A stretch of 64,000 nt of DNA from Shinella zoogloeoides (GTDB lineage: Bacteria > Pseudomonadota > Alphaproteobacteria > Rhizobiales > Rhizobiaceae), in NCBI RefSeq assembly GCF_033705735.1, contig NZ_CP131130.1, forward strand, positions 809,001 through 873,000, given 5' to 3'. Positions 18,649 through 28,666 of this stretch are shown here, piece by piece. The notes beneath the pieces were generated by a model. The model saw only the letters and a program-made list of their open reading frames with translations. It made no database searches and was not told the DNA's origin. Numbering within the stretch: position 1 is the first letter of the stretch; the number at the start of each line of letters is the position of its first letter. The position numbers were made by a program, and so were the translations under genes.

Positions 18649-19086
18649 ATGAACCATAATCACTATCCCGACAGCTATATTCGCCACATCCTGAAATCCG
18701 TGCACACCATCGCCGTGCTCGGCGCCTCGCCGAACGATGCGCGGCCGAGCCATGGCGTCATGGGCTTTCTGCTCGGCAAGGGATACCGCGTCATACCGGT
18801 CAATCCCGGCCATGCCGGCAAGACCATTCTCGGCCAACCCGTTTACGGGCATCTTGCCGACATTCCCGAGCCGATCGACATGGTGGACGTCTTCCGCGCC
18901 GCCAGCCAGTTCCAGGCGGTCGTCGATGAGGTGCTGGCCCTTCGCCCGCTGCCGTCGGTGATCTGGGGACAGTTCACCGTGCGCGACGATGCGGCCGCCG
19001 CCCGGGCGGAAGCGGCGGGCATCCGGGTCGTCATGGACCGCTGCCCGGTCACGGAATATCCGGTGCTGATGCTCAAGGCGTCCTGA
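18649..19086 (+). CDS. CoA-binding domain protein, first tandem copy
   Basis: 145 residues, a single CoA_binding_2 (YccU-like) Rossmann domain: TIAVLGASPNDARPSHGVMGFLLGKGYRVIPVNPG, IDMVDVFRAASQ, SVIWGQFTVRDD and VVMDRCPVTEYP. The family binds CoA but a reaction is not established. A GGAGGAGG site precedes the ATG. The next gene (61 bp downstream) is a clear paralogue with the same length and motifs, so this is a tandem duplication. Confidence 0.9.
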   Translation: MNHNHYPDSYIRHILKSVHTIAVLGASPNDARPSHGVMGFLLGKGYRVIPVNPGHAGKTILGQPVYGHLADIPEPIDMVDVFRAASQFQAVVDEVLALRPLPSVIWGQFTVRDDAAAARAEAAGIRVVMDRCPVTEYPVLMLKAS

Positions 19087-19147
19087 GCGCTCATATTGAC
19101 TTCACGTTGCGTTACCCCAATTCTCCGCGCAGAAACGGGAAAGCGCC

Positions 19148-19576
19148 ATGAATCACGATTCCTATCCGGACTATTACATCGCCGACATCCTGCGCTCGAC
19201 GAAGGTGATCGCGCTGGTCGGTGCTTCGCCCAATCCGGAGCGCCCGAGCTACAGGGTCATGGCCTTCCTGCTGCGCAAGGGCTATCGCGTCATTCCCGTC
19301 AATCCCGGCCAGGCCGGCAAGGAAATCCTCGGCCAGACCGTCGTCGCGCGCCTTGCCGACATAGCCGAGCCCGTCGACATGGTGGACGTCTTCCGCGCCG
19401 CCGATGCGCTCCCCTCGGTCGTCGATGAGGTCCTGGCGCTCTCCCCGCTGCCGAAGGTCATATGGGGACAGCTCTCCGTGCGGCACGACGAGGCCGCCGC
19501 GAAGGCCGAGGCGGCGGGCGTCAAGGTGGTCATGGATCGCTGCCCGGCGATCGAGTATCCGCGCCTCGTCGCCTGA
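19148..19576 (+). CDS. CoA-binding domain protein, second tandem copy
   Basis: 142 residues, paralogous to the preceding gene along its whole length (both begin MNH, share GKGYRVIPVNPG or RKGYRVIPVNPG, VDMVDVFRAA, VIWGQ and VVMDRCP). It has the CoA_binding_2 fold. The two copies differ mainly in the middle (VYGHLADIPEP against VVARLADIAEP), so the duplication is not recent at nucleotide scale. It precedes metZ on the same strand, with a promoter-like site between. Confidence 0.9.
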   Translation: MNHDSYPDYYIADILRSTKVIALVGASPNPERPSYRVMAFLLRKGYRVIPVNPGQAGKEILGQTVVARLADIAEPVDMVDVFRAADALPSVVDEVLALSPLPKVIWGQLSVRHDEAAAKAEAAGVKVVMDRCPAIEYPRLVA

Positions 19577-19612
19577 CGTCGCGCGACCGGCGGATCGCCG
19601 AAAAATCTTTCT

Positions 19613-19641
19613 TTGACCGGGCTTTAAGTCTCTGAAATAGT
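19613..19641 (+). promoter_or_regulatory. Putative promoter of metZ
   Basis: TTGACC (19613-19618) and AATAGT (19636-19641) are spaced by 17 bp; the predicted transcript would start about 25 nt before the ATG. An imperfect inverted repeat (19620-19630 with 19648-19657) surrounds the -10 region and could be an operator. Confidence 0.5.
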
Positions 19642-19671
19642 CGCCCCGACTTTAGCCAGGGAGGCCATTTC

Positions 19672-20955
19672 ATGAGCAAGAACAAGCCCGGATTTTCCAC
19701 GCTCGCCGTCCACGCCGGCGCCCAGCCGGACCCGACCACGGGCGCCCGCGCGACGCCGATCTACCAGACCACCAGCTTCGTCTTCAACGATACGGACCAC
19801 GCCGCCTCGCTCTTCGGCCTGCAGGCCTTCGGCAACATCTATACCCGCATCATGAACCCGACGCAGGCCGTGCTCGAAGAGCGCGTCGCCGCGCTTGAAG
19901 GCGGCACGGCGGCGCTCGCCGTCGCCTCGGGCCATTCGGCCCAGCTCCTCGTCTTCCACACGATCATGCGCCCGGGCGAGAACTTCATCGCCGCGCGCCG
20001 GCTCTATGGCGGCTCGATCAACCAGTTCGGCCACGCCTTCAAGTCGTTCGACTGGCATGTGCGCTGGGCCGATCCGGCCGACCTGTCGAGCTTCGAGAGC
20101 CAGATCGACGACAAGACCAAGGCGATCTTCATCGAGAGTCTGGCCAATCCGGGCGGCACCTTCGTCGATATCGCCGGCATCGCCGAGATCGCCCATCGCC
20201 ACGGCCTGCCGCTCATCGTCGACAACACGATGGCGACGCCCTACCTGCTGCGCCCGCTGGAGCACGGCGCCGACATCGTCGTGCATTCGCTGACCAAGTT
20301 CATGGGCGGCCACGGCAATTCCATGGGCGGCGTCATCGTCGACGGCGGCACCTTCGACTGGTCGGCCTCCGGCAAGTATCCGGCGCTCTCCGAGCCGCGC
20401 CCGGAATATGCCGGCATGGTGCTGCACGCCACCTTCGGCAATTTCGCCTTCGCCATTGCCTGCCGCGTCCTCGGCCTGCGCGACTTCGGCCCGGCCATCT
20501 CGCCCTTCAACGCCTTCCAGCTTCTCAACGGCATCGAGACGCTGCCGCTGCGCATGCAGCGTCATTGCGACAACGCGCTCGCCGTCGCCAAGTGGCTGAA
20601 GAGCCACGACAAGGTGTCCTGGGTCAACTATGCGGGCCTCGAGACCGACCCTAACTATGCGCTGCAGCAGCGCTATTCTCCGAAGGGCGCGGGCGCCGTC
20701 TTCACCTTCGGCCTGAAGGGCGGTTACGAGGCGGGCAAGCGCTTCGTCGAGGGGCTGGAGATGCTCTCGCACCTCGCCAATATCGGCGACACGCGCTCAC
20801 TCGTCATCCACCCGGCCTCCACCACCCACCGCCAGCTCAGCGAGGAGCAGCAGGTCGCCGCCGGTGCCGGCCCGGACGTCGTGCGCCTCTCCATCGGCAT
20901 CGAGGACGTCGCCGACATCATCGCCGACATCGAGCAGGCGCTCGCCAAGGCTTGA
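19672..20955 (+). CDS. metZ: O-acetyl/O-succinylhomoserine sulfhydrylase (PLP-dependent Cys/Met metabolism enzyme)
   Basis: 427 residues of the Cys/Met metabolism PLP family. PLP-lysine motif [16 protein letters not shown], cofactor-binding [35 protein letters not shown] at the dimer interface, and the C-terminal [18 protein letters not shown] are all present. The length and the long central insertion fit O-acetylhomoserine aminocarboxypropyltransferase (MetY/MetZ type), which uses sulfide to form homocysteine in methionine synthesis. The symbol follows rhizobial usage; MetY is an equivalent name. The ATG follows AGGGAGG. Confidence 0.92.
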   Translation: MSKNKPGFSTLAVHAGAQPDPTTGARATPIYQTTSFVFNDTDHAASLFGLQAFGNIYTRIMNPTQAVLEERVAALEGGTAALAVASGHSAQLLVFHTIMRPGENFIAARRLYGGSINQFGHAFKSFDWHVRWADPADLSSFESQIDDKTKAIFIESLANPGGTFVDIAGIAEIAHRHGLPLIVDNTMATPYLLRPLEHGADIVVHSLTKFMGGHGNSMGGVIVDGGTFDWSASGKYPALSEPRPEYAGMVLHATFGNFAFAIACRVLGLRDFGPAISPFNAFQLLNGIETLPLRMQRHCDNALAVAKWLKSHDKVSWVNYAGLETDPNYALQQRYSPKGAGAVFTFGLKGGYEAGKRFVEGLEMLSHLANIGDTRSLVIHPASTTHRQLSEEQQVAAGAGPDVVRLSIGIEDVADIIADIEQALAKA

Positions 20956-20968
20956 GAAATCCGGGTTG

Positions 20969-20996
20969 CCCCTCGTCCGGCAGGCCGGATGAGGGG
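20969..20996. repeat. RIME-like palindrome (partial element)
   Basis: A 12-bp inverted repeat (CCCCTCGTCCGG at 20969-20980 with CCGGATGAGGGG at 20985-20996, one mismatch) lies just after metZ. Its 19-nt core CCGGCAGGCCGGATGAGGG is identical to the right end of the RIME-like element at 42494-42613. No T tract follows, so it is a weak terminator at best. Confidence 0.6.
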
Positions 20997-21022
20997 CGAT
21001 CACGCACACGAAAAGGGCCGCC

Positions 21023-21367
21023 ATGAGCAAGGCACGCAATTTCGACATTTCCGGCATCACGCCGGAAGAAGGCCGTCCGGCGGCCGACAGGCTGATTTCC
21101 GGCGATCCGGTCTTCACGAGCTGGAACATCGAGGAAGCCGATGGCGGCATCTATTCCGGCATCTGGCAATCGACGCCGGGCAAGTGGCGCATCCAGTACG
21201 ACGAGTGGGAATATTTCCACATCCTCGAAGGCCATTCCATCGTGACCTCCGACGACGGCGAAACCTTCGACCTCCGGGCCGGCGACCGCCTGATCCTCAG
21301 GCCCGGCTTCAAGGGAACCTGGGAAGTCGTTGAAACGACTCGCAAGGACTATGTGATCCGGCTTTAG
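21023..21367 (+). CDS. Cupin domain protein (DUF861/EutQ-like)
   Basis: 114 residues forming one cupin barrel of the Cupin_3 (DUF861) type: SGIWQSTPGKWRIQYDEWEYFHILEGHSIVTSDDGETFDLRAGDRLILRPGFKGTWEVVE. Members include (S)-ureidoglycine aminohydrolase-like and EutQ-like proteins, but most small ones have no known function. It begins 67 bp after metZ on the same strand and may be cotranscribed. Confidence 0.85.
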   Translation: MSKARNFDISGITPEEGRPAADRLISGDPVFTSWNIEEADGGIYSGIWQSTPGKWRIQYDEWEYFHILEGHSIVTSDDGETFDLRAGDRLILRPGFKGTWEVVETTRKDYVIRL

Positions 21368-21399
21368 GATCACGTCGCACTACCGCCTTCCGGCCTTGC

Positions 21400-23154
21400 C
21401 TATTTCCCGACCGCCACGCCCTCGCGGCGGGGATCGGCGGCGCCCCGGATGCCGCCCTCGGTCAGTTCGAGGGCGTGGAGGCCGGAATTCATTTCGCCGG
21501 GCTTGACCTCGTAGCCGAGCGCCTTCAGCGGCTCGGCCAGTTTTTCCGCATCCGTGCCCGCCTCGATCTCGTAGGGGCCGAAGCGGTTGATGAGATGGGG
21601 CATGGCGACGACGTCGCCGATATCCATGCCCCAGTCGATATAGGCGACGAGCGCCTGTGCCACATAGCCGATGATCTGGCTGCCGCCGGGCGAGCCGATG
21701 GCCAGGAGCGGCTTGCCGTCCTTGAGCACGATGGTCGGCGACATGGAGGAGCGCGGGCGCTTGCCCGGCTCGACGCGATTGGCGACCGGCACGCCCTCGT
21801 CATGCGTCCTGAAGGAGAAGTCGGTCAGCTCGTTGTTCAGCAGGAAGCCGCCGGTCATCAGCCGCGAACCGAAACCGTTCTCGATGGTCGTCGTCATGGA
21901 AACGACGTTGCCGGCCTTGTCGACGATGACGAAATGGCTGGTGGAGGGCAGTTCGAGCGCGCCATCGCGGCCGAAGTTGAAGGCGTGGTCCCATTCCGGC
22001 CTGCCGGCCGTCACGGCGTCGTCGCCGAGCGCCTTTTCGCCGTCGAGCAATTTCGCCCGCTCGCCGAGATAGGCCTTGTCGAGAAGGCCCTCGATCGGGG
22101 CGGGCACGAAGTCGGTATCGGCGAGGTAGCGCTCCCGGTCGGCCAAGGCGAGGCGCTGGGCGTCGCCGATCAGCCGCCAGCTCTCCGGATTGTCCTTGCC
22201 GAGCGCCTTGAGGTCGAAGTTCTCCAGCATGCCGAGCATCTCGCCGATGGCGACCGCGCCGGAGGAGGGCGGCCCCATGCCGCAGACATCAAGCGCCCGG
22301 TAGCGGGCGCAGACCGGCCGGCGCTCCTTCACCCGATAGTTGGCGAGATCTTCCAGCGAGAGGACGCCGGCATTCCTGCCGGACATGCGCACCGTATCGA
22401 CGATCCCCTCGGCGATCGGGCCGCTGTAGAAGGCCTGCGCGCCGCCCTTGGCGATGGCGACGAGGGTTTCGGCATAGGCGGGGTTCTTCAGCACGGCGCT
22501 GGCTTTCAGCGGCGCGCCGTCGGCGCCGAAGAAATAGGTGGCCGTCGTCTCGAAGGTCTTCAGCCGGTCGCCCTCCGCGGCGATGAGGCCGGCAAGGCGT
22601 GGCGAGACGGCAAAGCCCTCGCGCGCCAGTGTTTCCGCCGGCGTGAAGAGGTCCTTCCACGGCTTGCGGCCCCAGCGGTTGTGCGCCTGCTGCAGCAGCA
22701 TGACGGTGCCGGGCGTGCCGACCGAGCGCCCGCCGACGACGGCATCGAAGAAATCGAGCGGCTGGCCCGTCTTGTCGAGGAAGAGCTTCGGTGTCGCCTC
22801 CATCGGCGCGGTCTCGCGCCCGTCGAGCGTGACGATGCGCTTCGCCTCGGCGTCGTAATAGACGAGGAAGGCCCCGCCGCCGAGGCCGGAGGACTGCGGC
22901 TCCACGAGGCCGAGCACGGTCTGGACGGCGACCATCGCATCGATGGCGCTGCCGCCCTCGGCAAGGACCTTCTCGCCTGCCGCCGCCGCGAGCGGATGGG
23001 CGGCGGCGACCATATGGTCCTTCGCGGTCGCGACGCTCGCCGCGGCAAGGCCGGTCGCCCGCTCGGGGGCGATCGTGTCCGACGCCTGCTGCGCGAAGGC
23101 GCCCGTCGCGGTCATGAGAAGCAGCGAAAGGGCTGCGATCGATGGTCTCGTCAT
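21400..23154 (-). CDS. ggt: Gamma-glutamyltransferase precursor
   Basis: 584 residues. A signal peptide (MTRPSIAALSLLLMTATGAFAQ) directs the protein to the periplasm. The large subunit carries GGSAIDAMVAVQTVLGLVEPQSSGLGGGAFLVYYD. The small subunit starts at the self-processing threonine in STSHFVIVDKAGNVVSMT, and the end contains GSPGGSQIIGYVAQAL. The enzyme autocleaves and hydrolyses or transfers gamma-glutamyl groups, chiefly from glutathione. The ATG at 23154 with GGAGG is used; a longer version would run 73 codons upstream without support. It is convergent to the cupin gene. Confidence 0.93.
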   Translation of the reverse strand: MTRPSIAALSLLLMTATGAFAQQASDTIAPERATGLAAASVATAKDHMVAAAHPLAAAAGEKVLAEGGSAIDAMVAVQTVLGLVEPQSSGLGGGAFLVYYDAEAKRIVTLDGRETAPMEATPKLFLDKTGQPLDFFDAVVGGRSVGTPGTVMLLQQAHNRWGRKPWKDLFTPAETLAREGFAVSPRLAGLIAAEGDRLKTFETTATYFFGADGAPLKASAVLKNPAYAETLVAIAKGGAQAFYSGPIAEGIVDTVRMSGRNAGVLSLEDLANYRVKERRPVCARYRALDVCGMGPPSSGAVAIGEMLGMLENFDLKALGKDNPESWRLIGDAQRLALADRERYLADTDFVPAPIEGLLDKAYLGERAKLLDGEKALGDDAVTAGRPEWDHAFNFGRDGALELPSTSHFVIVDKAGNVVSMTTTIENGFGSRLMTGGFLLNNELTDFSFRTHDEGVPVANRVEPGKRPRSSMSPTIVLKDGKPLLAIGSPGGSQIIGYVAQALVAYIDWGMDIGDVVAMPHLINRFGPYEIEAGTDAEKLAEPLKALGYEVKPGEMNSGLHALELTEGGIRGAADPRREGVAVGK

Positions 23155-23315
23155 GGCTGCCTCCGTCCGGCGGCTGGGGCGATGGGGTGGGGCGGGAGGG
23201 ATGGCCGGATTCACCCTTCCTTCACCTTGCCTCCGGTTCGGTTGTGGAAATCGCGGTTCCACCTCGCGCCGGTTAACCGCATTCTGGCATAGAGCGCCGC
23301 AAAACGCTTGGCCGT

Positions 23316-23345
23316 CTTGAAGTCGCATACCCTGACACTCTATGT
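23316..23345 (+). promoter_or_regulatory. Putative promoter of clpP
   Basis: CTTGAA at 23316-23321 and CTATGT at 23340-23345 give a TTGAAG-17-CTATGT arrangement. The CTTGAA and the CTAT-type -10 also fit the alphaproteobacterial RpoH consensus, so either a housekeeping or heat-shock sigma factor could use it. It predicts a leader of about 65 nt. Confidence 0.5.
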
Positions 23346-23416
23346 AGGGAAGACGAAACTTGCTGATTCCCAACGTTTGCGAAGGGTTTCAGAGCCACCT
23401 GAGATGAAGGATTGAT

Positions 23417-24049
23417 ATGAGAAATCCCGTAGATACCGCCATGGCTCTGGTGCCGATGGTCGTCGAGCAGACCAACCGCGGCGAGCGTTCCTACGACATC
23501 TATTCGCGCCTCCTCAAGGAGCGCATCATCTTCCTGACGGGTCCCGTCGAGGATCATATCGCCACGCTCGTCTGCGCGCAGCTTCTCTTCCTCGAGGCAG
23601 AAAACCCGAAGAAGGAGATCGCGCTCTACATCAATTCGCCGGGCGGCGTCGTGACCTCGGGCATGGCGATCTACGACACGATGCAGTTCATCAAGCCGGC
23701 CGTGTCGACGCTCTGCATCGGCCAGGCCGCGTCCATGGGCTCGCTGCTACTCGCCGCCGGCCACAAGGACATGCGCTTCGCAACGCCCAACGCTCGCATC
23801 ATGGTGCACCAGCCCTCGGGCGGCTTCCAGGGCCAGGCGTCAGACATCGAGCGCCACGCCAAGGACATCCTCAAGATGAAGCGCAAGCTGAACGAGGTCT
23901 ATGTCAAGCACTGCGGCCGCACCTACGAGGAAGTGGAACAGACCCTCGATCGCGACCATTTCATGAGTGCGGACGAGGCGAAGGACTGGGGTCTGGTGGA
24001 CCAGGTCATCACCAGCCGCGCCGAGGCCGAGGGCGGTGAAAGCGCCTGA
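23417..24049 (+). CDS. clpP: ATP-dependent Clp protease proteolytic subunit
   Basis: 210 residues. ClpP forms the tetradecameric serine protease chamber fed by ClpX or ClpA. The catalytic serine is in [16 protein letters not shown], the histidine in [20 protein letters not shown] and the aspartate in the [13 protein letters not shown] region. [14 protein letters not shown] and [16 protein letters not shown] are further signatures. It is upstream of clpX and lon, forming the usual clpP-clpX-lon-hupB order of Alphaproteobacteria. Confidence 0.98.
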   Translation: MRNPVDTAMALVPMVVEQTNRGERSYDIYSRLLKERIIFLTGPVEDHIATLVCAQLLFLEAENPKKEIALYINSPGGVVTSGMAIYDTMQFIKPAVSTLCIGQAASMGSLLLAAGHKDMRFATPNARIMVHQPSGGFQGQASDIERHAKDILKMKRKLNEVYVKHCGRTYEEVEQTLDRDHFMSADEAKDWGLVDQVITSRAEAEGGESA

Positions 24050-24336
24050 AATCAAGGTTTTGTGTGCGGATGAGGCATATTGTGACGCATTTGTAATGGT
24101 CACGGGCTTTATCCGCACGGCAAACCCGTTAATATTGGCCGTTAATGCTATGTTGATTTGACAGACCTAGCATTCGGTAATTCGGTGGGGCTTCGTTGCC
24201 ACCGGTTCGGGCGGTGCCCATGCCGGTCAGTACCCCTGGAGCCTTCGAAGGGCGGCGCGAGCGGCCCCCCGAGAAGGTGGTTTGAGTGGTCCGGCCATCT
24301 TCCTGAAGATGAACGGCGTGCTGGAAGGAAAGTGAT

Positions 24337-25614
24337 ATGAGCAAGGTCAGCGGCAGCAACGGCGGCGACTCCAAGAATACCCTTTACTGCTCCTTCTGCG
24401 GCAAGAGCCAGCACGAGGTCCGCAAGCTGATTGCCGGACCGACGGTGTTCATCTGCGATGAATGCGTCGAACTGTGCATGGACATCATCCGCGAGGAGAA
24501 CAAGACCTCGATGGTGAAATCCCGCGACGGCGTTCCCACGCCCCAGGATATCATCAAGGTTCTCGACGAATACGTCATCGGCCAGCAGCAGGCCAAGCGC
24601 ATCCTGTCGGTCGCGGTGCACAACCACTACAAGCGCCTGGCGCATGCCGCCAAGGGCTCGGACGTGGAACTGGCGAAGTCGAACATCATGCTGGTCGGCC
24701 CCACGGGCTGCGGCAAGACCTATCTCGCCCAGACGCTCGCCCGCATCATCGACGTGCCCTTCACCATGGCCGACGCCACGACGCTGACCGAAGCCGGTTA
24801 CGTCGGCGAGGACGTGGAGAACATCATCCTCAAGCTCCTGCAGGCGGCCGACTACAATGTCGAGCGCGCGCAGCGCGGCATCGTCTATATCGACGAGGTC
24901 GACAAGATCTCGCGCAAGTCCGACAACCCGTCCATAACCCGTGACGTCTCGGGCGAGGGCGTGCAGCAGGCGCTTCTGAAGATCATGGAAGGCACGGTTG
25001 CCTCCGTGCCGCCGCAGGGCGGCCGCAAGCATCCGCAGCAGGAATTCCTGCAGGTCGACACGACGAACATCCTGTTCATCTGCGGCGGCGCCTTCGCCGG
25101 TCTCGACAAGATCATCTCCGCCCGCGGCGAGAAGACCTCCATCGGCTTCGGTGCGACGGTTCGCTCGCCGGAAGATCGCCGCGTCGGCGAAGTCCTGCGC
25201 GACCTCGAGCCGGAGGATCTGGTGAAGTTCGGCCTCATCCCGGAATTCATCGGCCGTCTGCCGGTTCTGGCGACGCTGGAAGACCTCGACGAGGATGCGC
25301 TGATCCAGATCCTGTCCGAACCGAAGAACGCGCTGATCAAGCAGTACCAGCGCCTGTTCGAGATGGAAGACGTCGAACTGACCTTCCACGAGGACGCGCT
25401 GCGCGAGATCGCCCGCAAGGCGATCGTCCGCAAGACCGGCGCCCGCGGCCTGCGCTCGATCATGGAGAAGATCCTGCTCGACACGATGTTCGAGCTGCCG
25501 ACGCTGGAAGGCGTCCGCGAGGTTGTCATCTCCGACGAGGTGGTCAAGGGCGCGGCCCGTCCGCTCTACATCTACTCGGAGCGCTCCGAGGAGAAGGCGA
25601 ACGTCTCGGCCTGA
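24337..25614 (+). CDS. clpX: ATP-dependent Clp protease ATPase subunit ClpX
   Basis: 425 residues. The N-terminal zinc-binding domain has CSFCGK and CDECVELC. The AAA+ module has Walker [13 protein letters not shown], Walker [12 protein letters not shown] and the pore motif near [17 protein letters not shown], and the ClpP-binding IGF loop is in [11 protein letters not shown]. ClpX unfolds tagged substrates and feeds ClpP. It starts 287 bp after clpP behind GGAAGGAAAG, so a separate promoter in that gap is likely, though no clear one was identified. A strong terminator follows. Confidence 0.98.
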   Translation: MSKVSGSNGGDSKNTLYCSFCGKSQHEVRKLIAGPTVFICDECVELCMDIIREENKTSMVKSRDGVPTPQDIIKVLDEYVIGQQQAKRILSVAVHNHYKRLAHAAKGSDVELAKSNIMLVGPTGCGKTYLAQTLARIIDVPFTMADATTLTEAGYVGEDVENIILKLLQAADYNVERAQRGIVYIDEVDKISRKSDNPSITRDVSGEGVQQALLKIMEGTVASVPPQGGRKHPQQEFLQVDTTNILFICGGAFAGLDKIISARGEKTSIGFGATVRSPEDRRVGEVLRDLEPEDLVKFGLIPEFIGRLPVLATLEDLDEDALIQILSEPKNALIKQYQRLFEMEDVELTFHEDALREIARKAIVRKTGARGLRSIMEKILLDTMFELPTLEGVREVVISDEVVKGAARPLYIYSERSEEKANVSA

Positions 25615-26037
25615 ACCTCCGGCTCTCCTTGCCAACGATCTGGACCCGCCCACGGCGGGTCTTTTCGTTTGAAAATCACTGGTGATATTTCGTGACTAGC
25701 CGCTTCTGCCCATCGAGGGCATGATACGCGACTGATCCGGCGCGCAGGTGAGGCGTTGCGAAACGGCACGCGCCGCGCGAATATGGAAGACTTCGATTCT
25801 GTTTCGCGTATGCTCCGGCAATGATTGCCGGGGGAAGGCCGCAAGTTCCGCGACAGCGCGGAAGACTAGACTTCCTTGATGGTTCGTCTGGTTCGGCGCG
25901 GGGGTGGGGCACCTCGGCGCCGGGCTTGAAAAAGCGTTAGCCGCACGCCACCTGTGGATGGAAAAGATAGCCGGCCCGGTGTTCCCAGGCACCGAGTGGA
26001 CCGGTTCCCGGAAACGGGACGTTTGAAAGGAAATGAC
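25615..26037. other. Intergenic region clpX to lon
   Basis: Apart from the clpX terminator at the left, no gene is supported in these 423 bp. A possible promoter (TTGCGA at 25756-25761, 17 bp, GAATAT at 25779-25784) lies about 250 bp before lon. The lon ribosome site GAAAGGAA is at the right end. Confidence 0.5.
25643..25670 (+). terminator. Rho-independent terminator after clpX
   Basis: An 8-bp perfect stem (GACCCGCC at 25643-25650 with GGCGGGTC at 25654-25661), a 3-nt loop and then TTTTCGTTT. Confidence 0.9.
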
Positions 26038-28461
26038 ATGACGAAAAAGACGTCTGCGCCGCACGATTCCACGGCCTATCCGGTCCTGCCCCTGCGCGAC
26101 ATCGTGGTGTTCCCGCACATGATCGTGCCGCTGTTCGTCGGTCGCGAGAAGTCGATCCGCGCGCTGGAAGAGGTGATGGGCACCGACAAGCAGATCATGC
26201 TTGCCACCCAGATCAACGCTTCCGACGACGATCCGGAGACCGACGCCATCTACCGCATCGGCACCGTCGCCAACGTTCTCCAGCTCCTGAAGCTGCCCGA
26301 CGGGACCGTGAAGGTTCTCGTCGAGGGCCGCGCCCGCGCGGAGATCGACGGCTACACCGAGCGCGAGGAGTTCTACGAGGCGATGGCGCATGTGCTGCCC
26401 GAGCCGGACGAGGACCCGGTCGAGATCGAGGCGCTGTCGCGCTCGGTCGTCTCCGAGTTCGAGAACTATGTGAAGCTCAACAAGAAGATTTCGCCGGAAG
26501 TCGTCGGCGCCGCGAGCCAGATCGAGGACTACTCGAAGCTCGCCGACACCGTCGCATCGCACCTCTCCATCAAGATCGTCGAGAAGCAGGAAATGCTCGA
26601 GACGACCAGCGTCAAGCTGCGCCTCGAAAAGGCGCTCGGCTTCATGGAAGGCGAAATCTCGGTCCTGCAGGTGGAAAAGCGCATCCGCTCGCGCGTCAAG
26701 CGCCAGATGGAGAAGACCCAGCGCGAATACTACCTCAACGAACAGATGAAGGCGATCCAGAAGGAACTCGGCGACGGCGAGGACGGCCGCGACGAGATGG
26801 CCGAACTGGAAGAGAAGATCGCCAAGGTCAAGCTCTCCAAGGAGGCCCGCGAGAAGGCGGATGCCGAGCTGAAGAAGCTGCGCCAGATGAGCCCGATGTC
26901 GGCGGAAGCCACCGTCGTGCGCAACTATCTGGACTGGCTGACGGGCATTCCGTGGGGCAAGAAGTCGAAGATCAAGACCGACCTGAACGCCGCCGAGAAG
27001 ATCCTCGACGAGGATCATTTCGGCCTCGACAAGGTCAAGGAGCGCATCGTCGAATATCTCGCCGTGCAGGCTCGCTCGACCAAGATCAAGGGCCCGATCC
27101 TGTGCCTCGTCGGTCCTCCGGGCGTCGGCAAGACCTCGCTCGCCAAGTCGATCGCCAAGGCGACCGGCCGCGAATATATCCGCATGGCGCTTGGCGGCGT
27201 GCGTGACGAGGCCGAAATCCGCGGTCACCGCCGCACCTATATCGGCTCGATGCCCGGCAAGGTCATCCAGTCGATGAAGAAGGCGAAGAAGTCCAACCCG
27301 CTCTTCCTGCTCGACGAGATCGACAAGATGGGCATGGACTTCCGTGGTGACCCGTCTTCGGCCCTGCTGGAGGTGCTGGATCCGGAACAGAACTCGACCT
27401 TCATGGACCACTACCTGGAAGTCGAATACGACCTGTCCAACGTCATGTTCGTGACGACGGCGAACACGCTGAACATTCCCGCGCCCCTGATGGACCGCAT
27501 GGAAGTGATCCGCATCGCCGGCTACACGGAAGAAGAGAAGCTGGAAATCGCCAAGCGGCACCTGCTGCCCAAGGCGATCCGCGACCACGCGCTGCAGCCG
27601 AAGGAATTCTCCGTCACCGACGGCGCGCTGATGGCGGTCATCCAGCAGTACACCCGCGAGGCGGGCGTTCGTAACTTCGAGCGTGAACTGATGAAGCTCG
27701 CCCGCAAGGCGGTCACCGAGATCATCAAGGGCAAGGCGAAGAAGGTCGAGGTCACGGCTGACAACATCCATGACTTCCTCGGCGTTCCGCGCTTCCGCCA
27801 CGGCGAAGCCGAGCGCGAGGACCAGGTCGGCGTCGTCACGGGCCTTGCCTGGACGGAAGTCGGCGGCGAACTGCTCACCATCGAAGGCGTCAGCCTGCCG
27901 GGTGGCAAGGGCCGCATGACGGTCACCGGCAACCTGAAGGACGTGATGAAGGAATCGATCTCGGCGGCGGCCTCCTATGTCCGCTCGCGCGCCGTCGATT
28001 TCGGCATCGAGCCGCCACGCTTCGACAAGACGGATATCCACGTGCACGTGCCGGAAGGCGCGACGCCGAAGGACGGCCCGTCGGCCGGTATCGCCATGGC
28101 GACCGCCATCGTCTCCATCATGACCGGCATCCCGGTCTCGAAGGATATCGCGATGACGGGCGAAGTGACGCTGCGCGGCCGGGTCCTGCCGATCGGCGGC
28201 CTCAAGGAAAAGCTGCTCGCGGCGCTTCGCGGCGGCATCAAGAAGGTGCTGATCCCGGAAGAGAACGCCAAGGACCTGGCGGACATTCCGGACAATGTGA
28301 AGAACAGCATGGAGATCGTCCCGGTCTCGCGGATGGGCGAGGTGATCGCGCATGCGCTCACCCGCAAGCCCGAGCCGATCGAGTGGGACGGCACGGTCGA
28401 GGCGGCCAAGGTGCCGCCCGTCGAATCGACCGAGGACGGCGCCGGAGCGGTCGCGCACTGA
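26038..28461 (+). CDS. lon: ATP-dependent protease Lon (LonA)
   Basis: 807 residues. An N-terminal substrate-binding domain ([26 protein letters not shown]) is followed by a coiled region, an AAA+ domain with Walker [14 protein letters not shown] and Walker [14 protein letters not shown], and a C-terminal protease domain. The catalytic dyad is visible as Ser in [14 protein letters not shown] and Lys in [18 protein letters not shown]. Lon degrades misfolded and regulatory proteins. The ATG at 26038 ([10 protein letters not shown]) has GAAAGGAA upstream; an in-frame start 84 bp earlier is not supported. An intrinsic terminator follows. Confidence 0.98.
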   Translation: MTKKTSAPHDSTAYPVLPLRDIVVFPHMIVPLFVGREKSIRALEEVMGTDKQIMLATQINASDDDPETDAIYRIGTVANVLQLLKLPDGTVKVLVEGRARAEIDGYTEREEFYEAMAHVLPEPDEDPVEIEALSRSVVSEFENYVKLNKKISPEVVGAASQIEDYSKLADTVASHLSIKIVEKQEMLETTSVKLRLEKALGFMEGEISVLQVEKRIRSRVKRQMEKTQREYYLNEQMKAIQKELGDGEDGRDEMAELEEKIAKVKLSKEAREKADAELKKLRQMSPMSAEATVVRNYLDWLTGIPWGKKSKIKTDLNAAEKILDEDHFGLDKVKERIVEYLAVQARSTKIKGPILCLVGPPGVGKTSLAKSIAKATGREYIRMALGGVRDEAEIRGHRRTYIGSMPGKVIQSMKKAKKSNPLFLLDEIDKMGMDFRGDPSSALLEVLDPEQNSTFMDHYLEVEYDLSNVMFVTTANTLNIPAPLMDRMEVIRIAGYTEEEKLEIAKRHLLPKAIRDHALQPKEFSVTDGALMAVIQQYTREAGVRNFERELMKLARKAVTEIIKGKAKKVEVTADNIHDFLGVPRFRHGEAEREDQVGVVTGLAWTEVGGELLTIEGVSLPGGKGRMTVTGNLKDVMKESISAAASYVRSRAVDFGIEPPRFDKTDIHVHVPEGATPKDGPSAGIAMATAIVSIMTGIPVSKDIAMTGEVTLRGRVLPIGGLKEKLLAALRGGIKKVLIPEENAKDLADIPDNVKNSMEIVPVSRMGEVIAHALTRKPEPIEWDGTVEAAKVPPVESTEDGAGAVAH

Positions 28462-28510
28462 GCCTTCCGCCCGGGGCAATTTGCCCGGCCATGACTGGAA
28501 AATGCCAAAA

Positions 28511-28535
28511 GACCGGCCCCTGGGCCGGTCTTTTT
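28511..28535 (+). terminator. Rho-independent terminator after lon
   Basis: GACCGGCCC at 28511-28519 pairs with GGGCCGGTC at 28522-28530, followed by TTTTT. A run of A upstream makes it potentially bidirectional. Confidence 0.9.
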
Positions 28536-28589
28536 CGTCGAAAAGAGTGTGTAAACCCCGGATTCTCAGGCTTTTCGGGCGAAATATTC

Positions 28590-28617
28590 TTGCGGGGCGA
28601 AGGCCGATGCGTATTCT
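28590..28617 (+). promoter_or_regulatory. Putative promoter of hupB
   Basis: TTGCGG (28590-28595) and TATTCT (28612-28617) are spaced by 16 bp; the predicted leader is about 43 nt. Motif match only. Confidence 0.4.
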
Positions 28618-28666
28618 GCCCCCGACTTGTATGAGTCGTTTCAAACCGTAAGAAAGGGGTGGAAAC

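Noticed and set aside
19577..19671. SAM-II riboswitch before metZ
   Set aside because: The expected pseudoknot elements are not found and the predicted leader is only about 25 nt.
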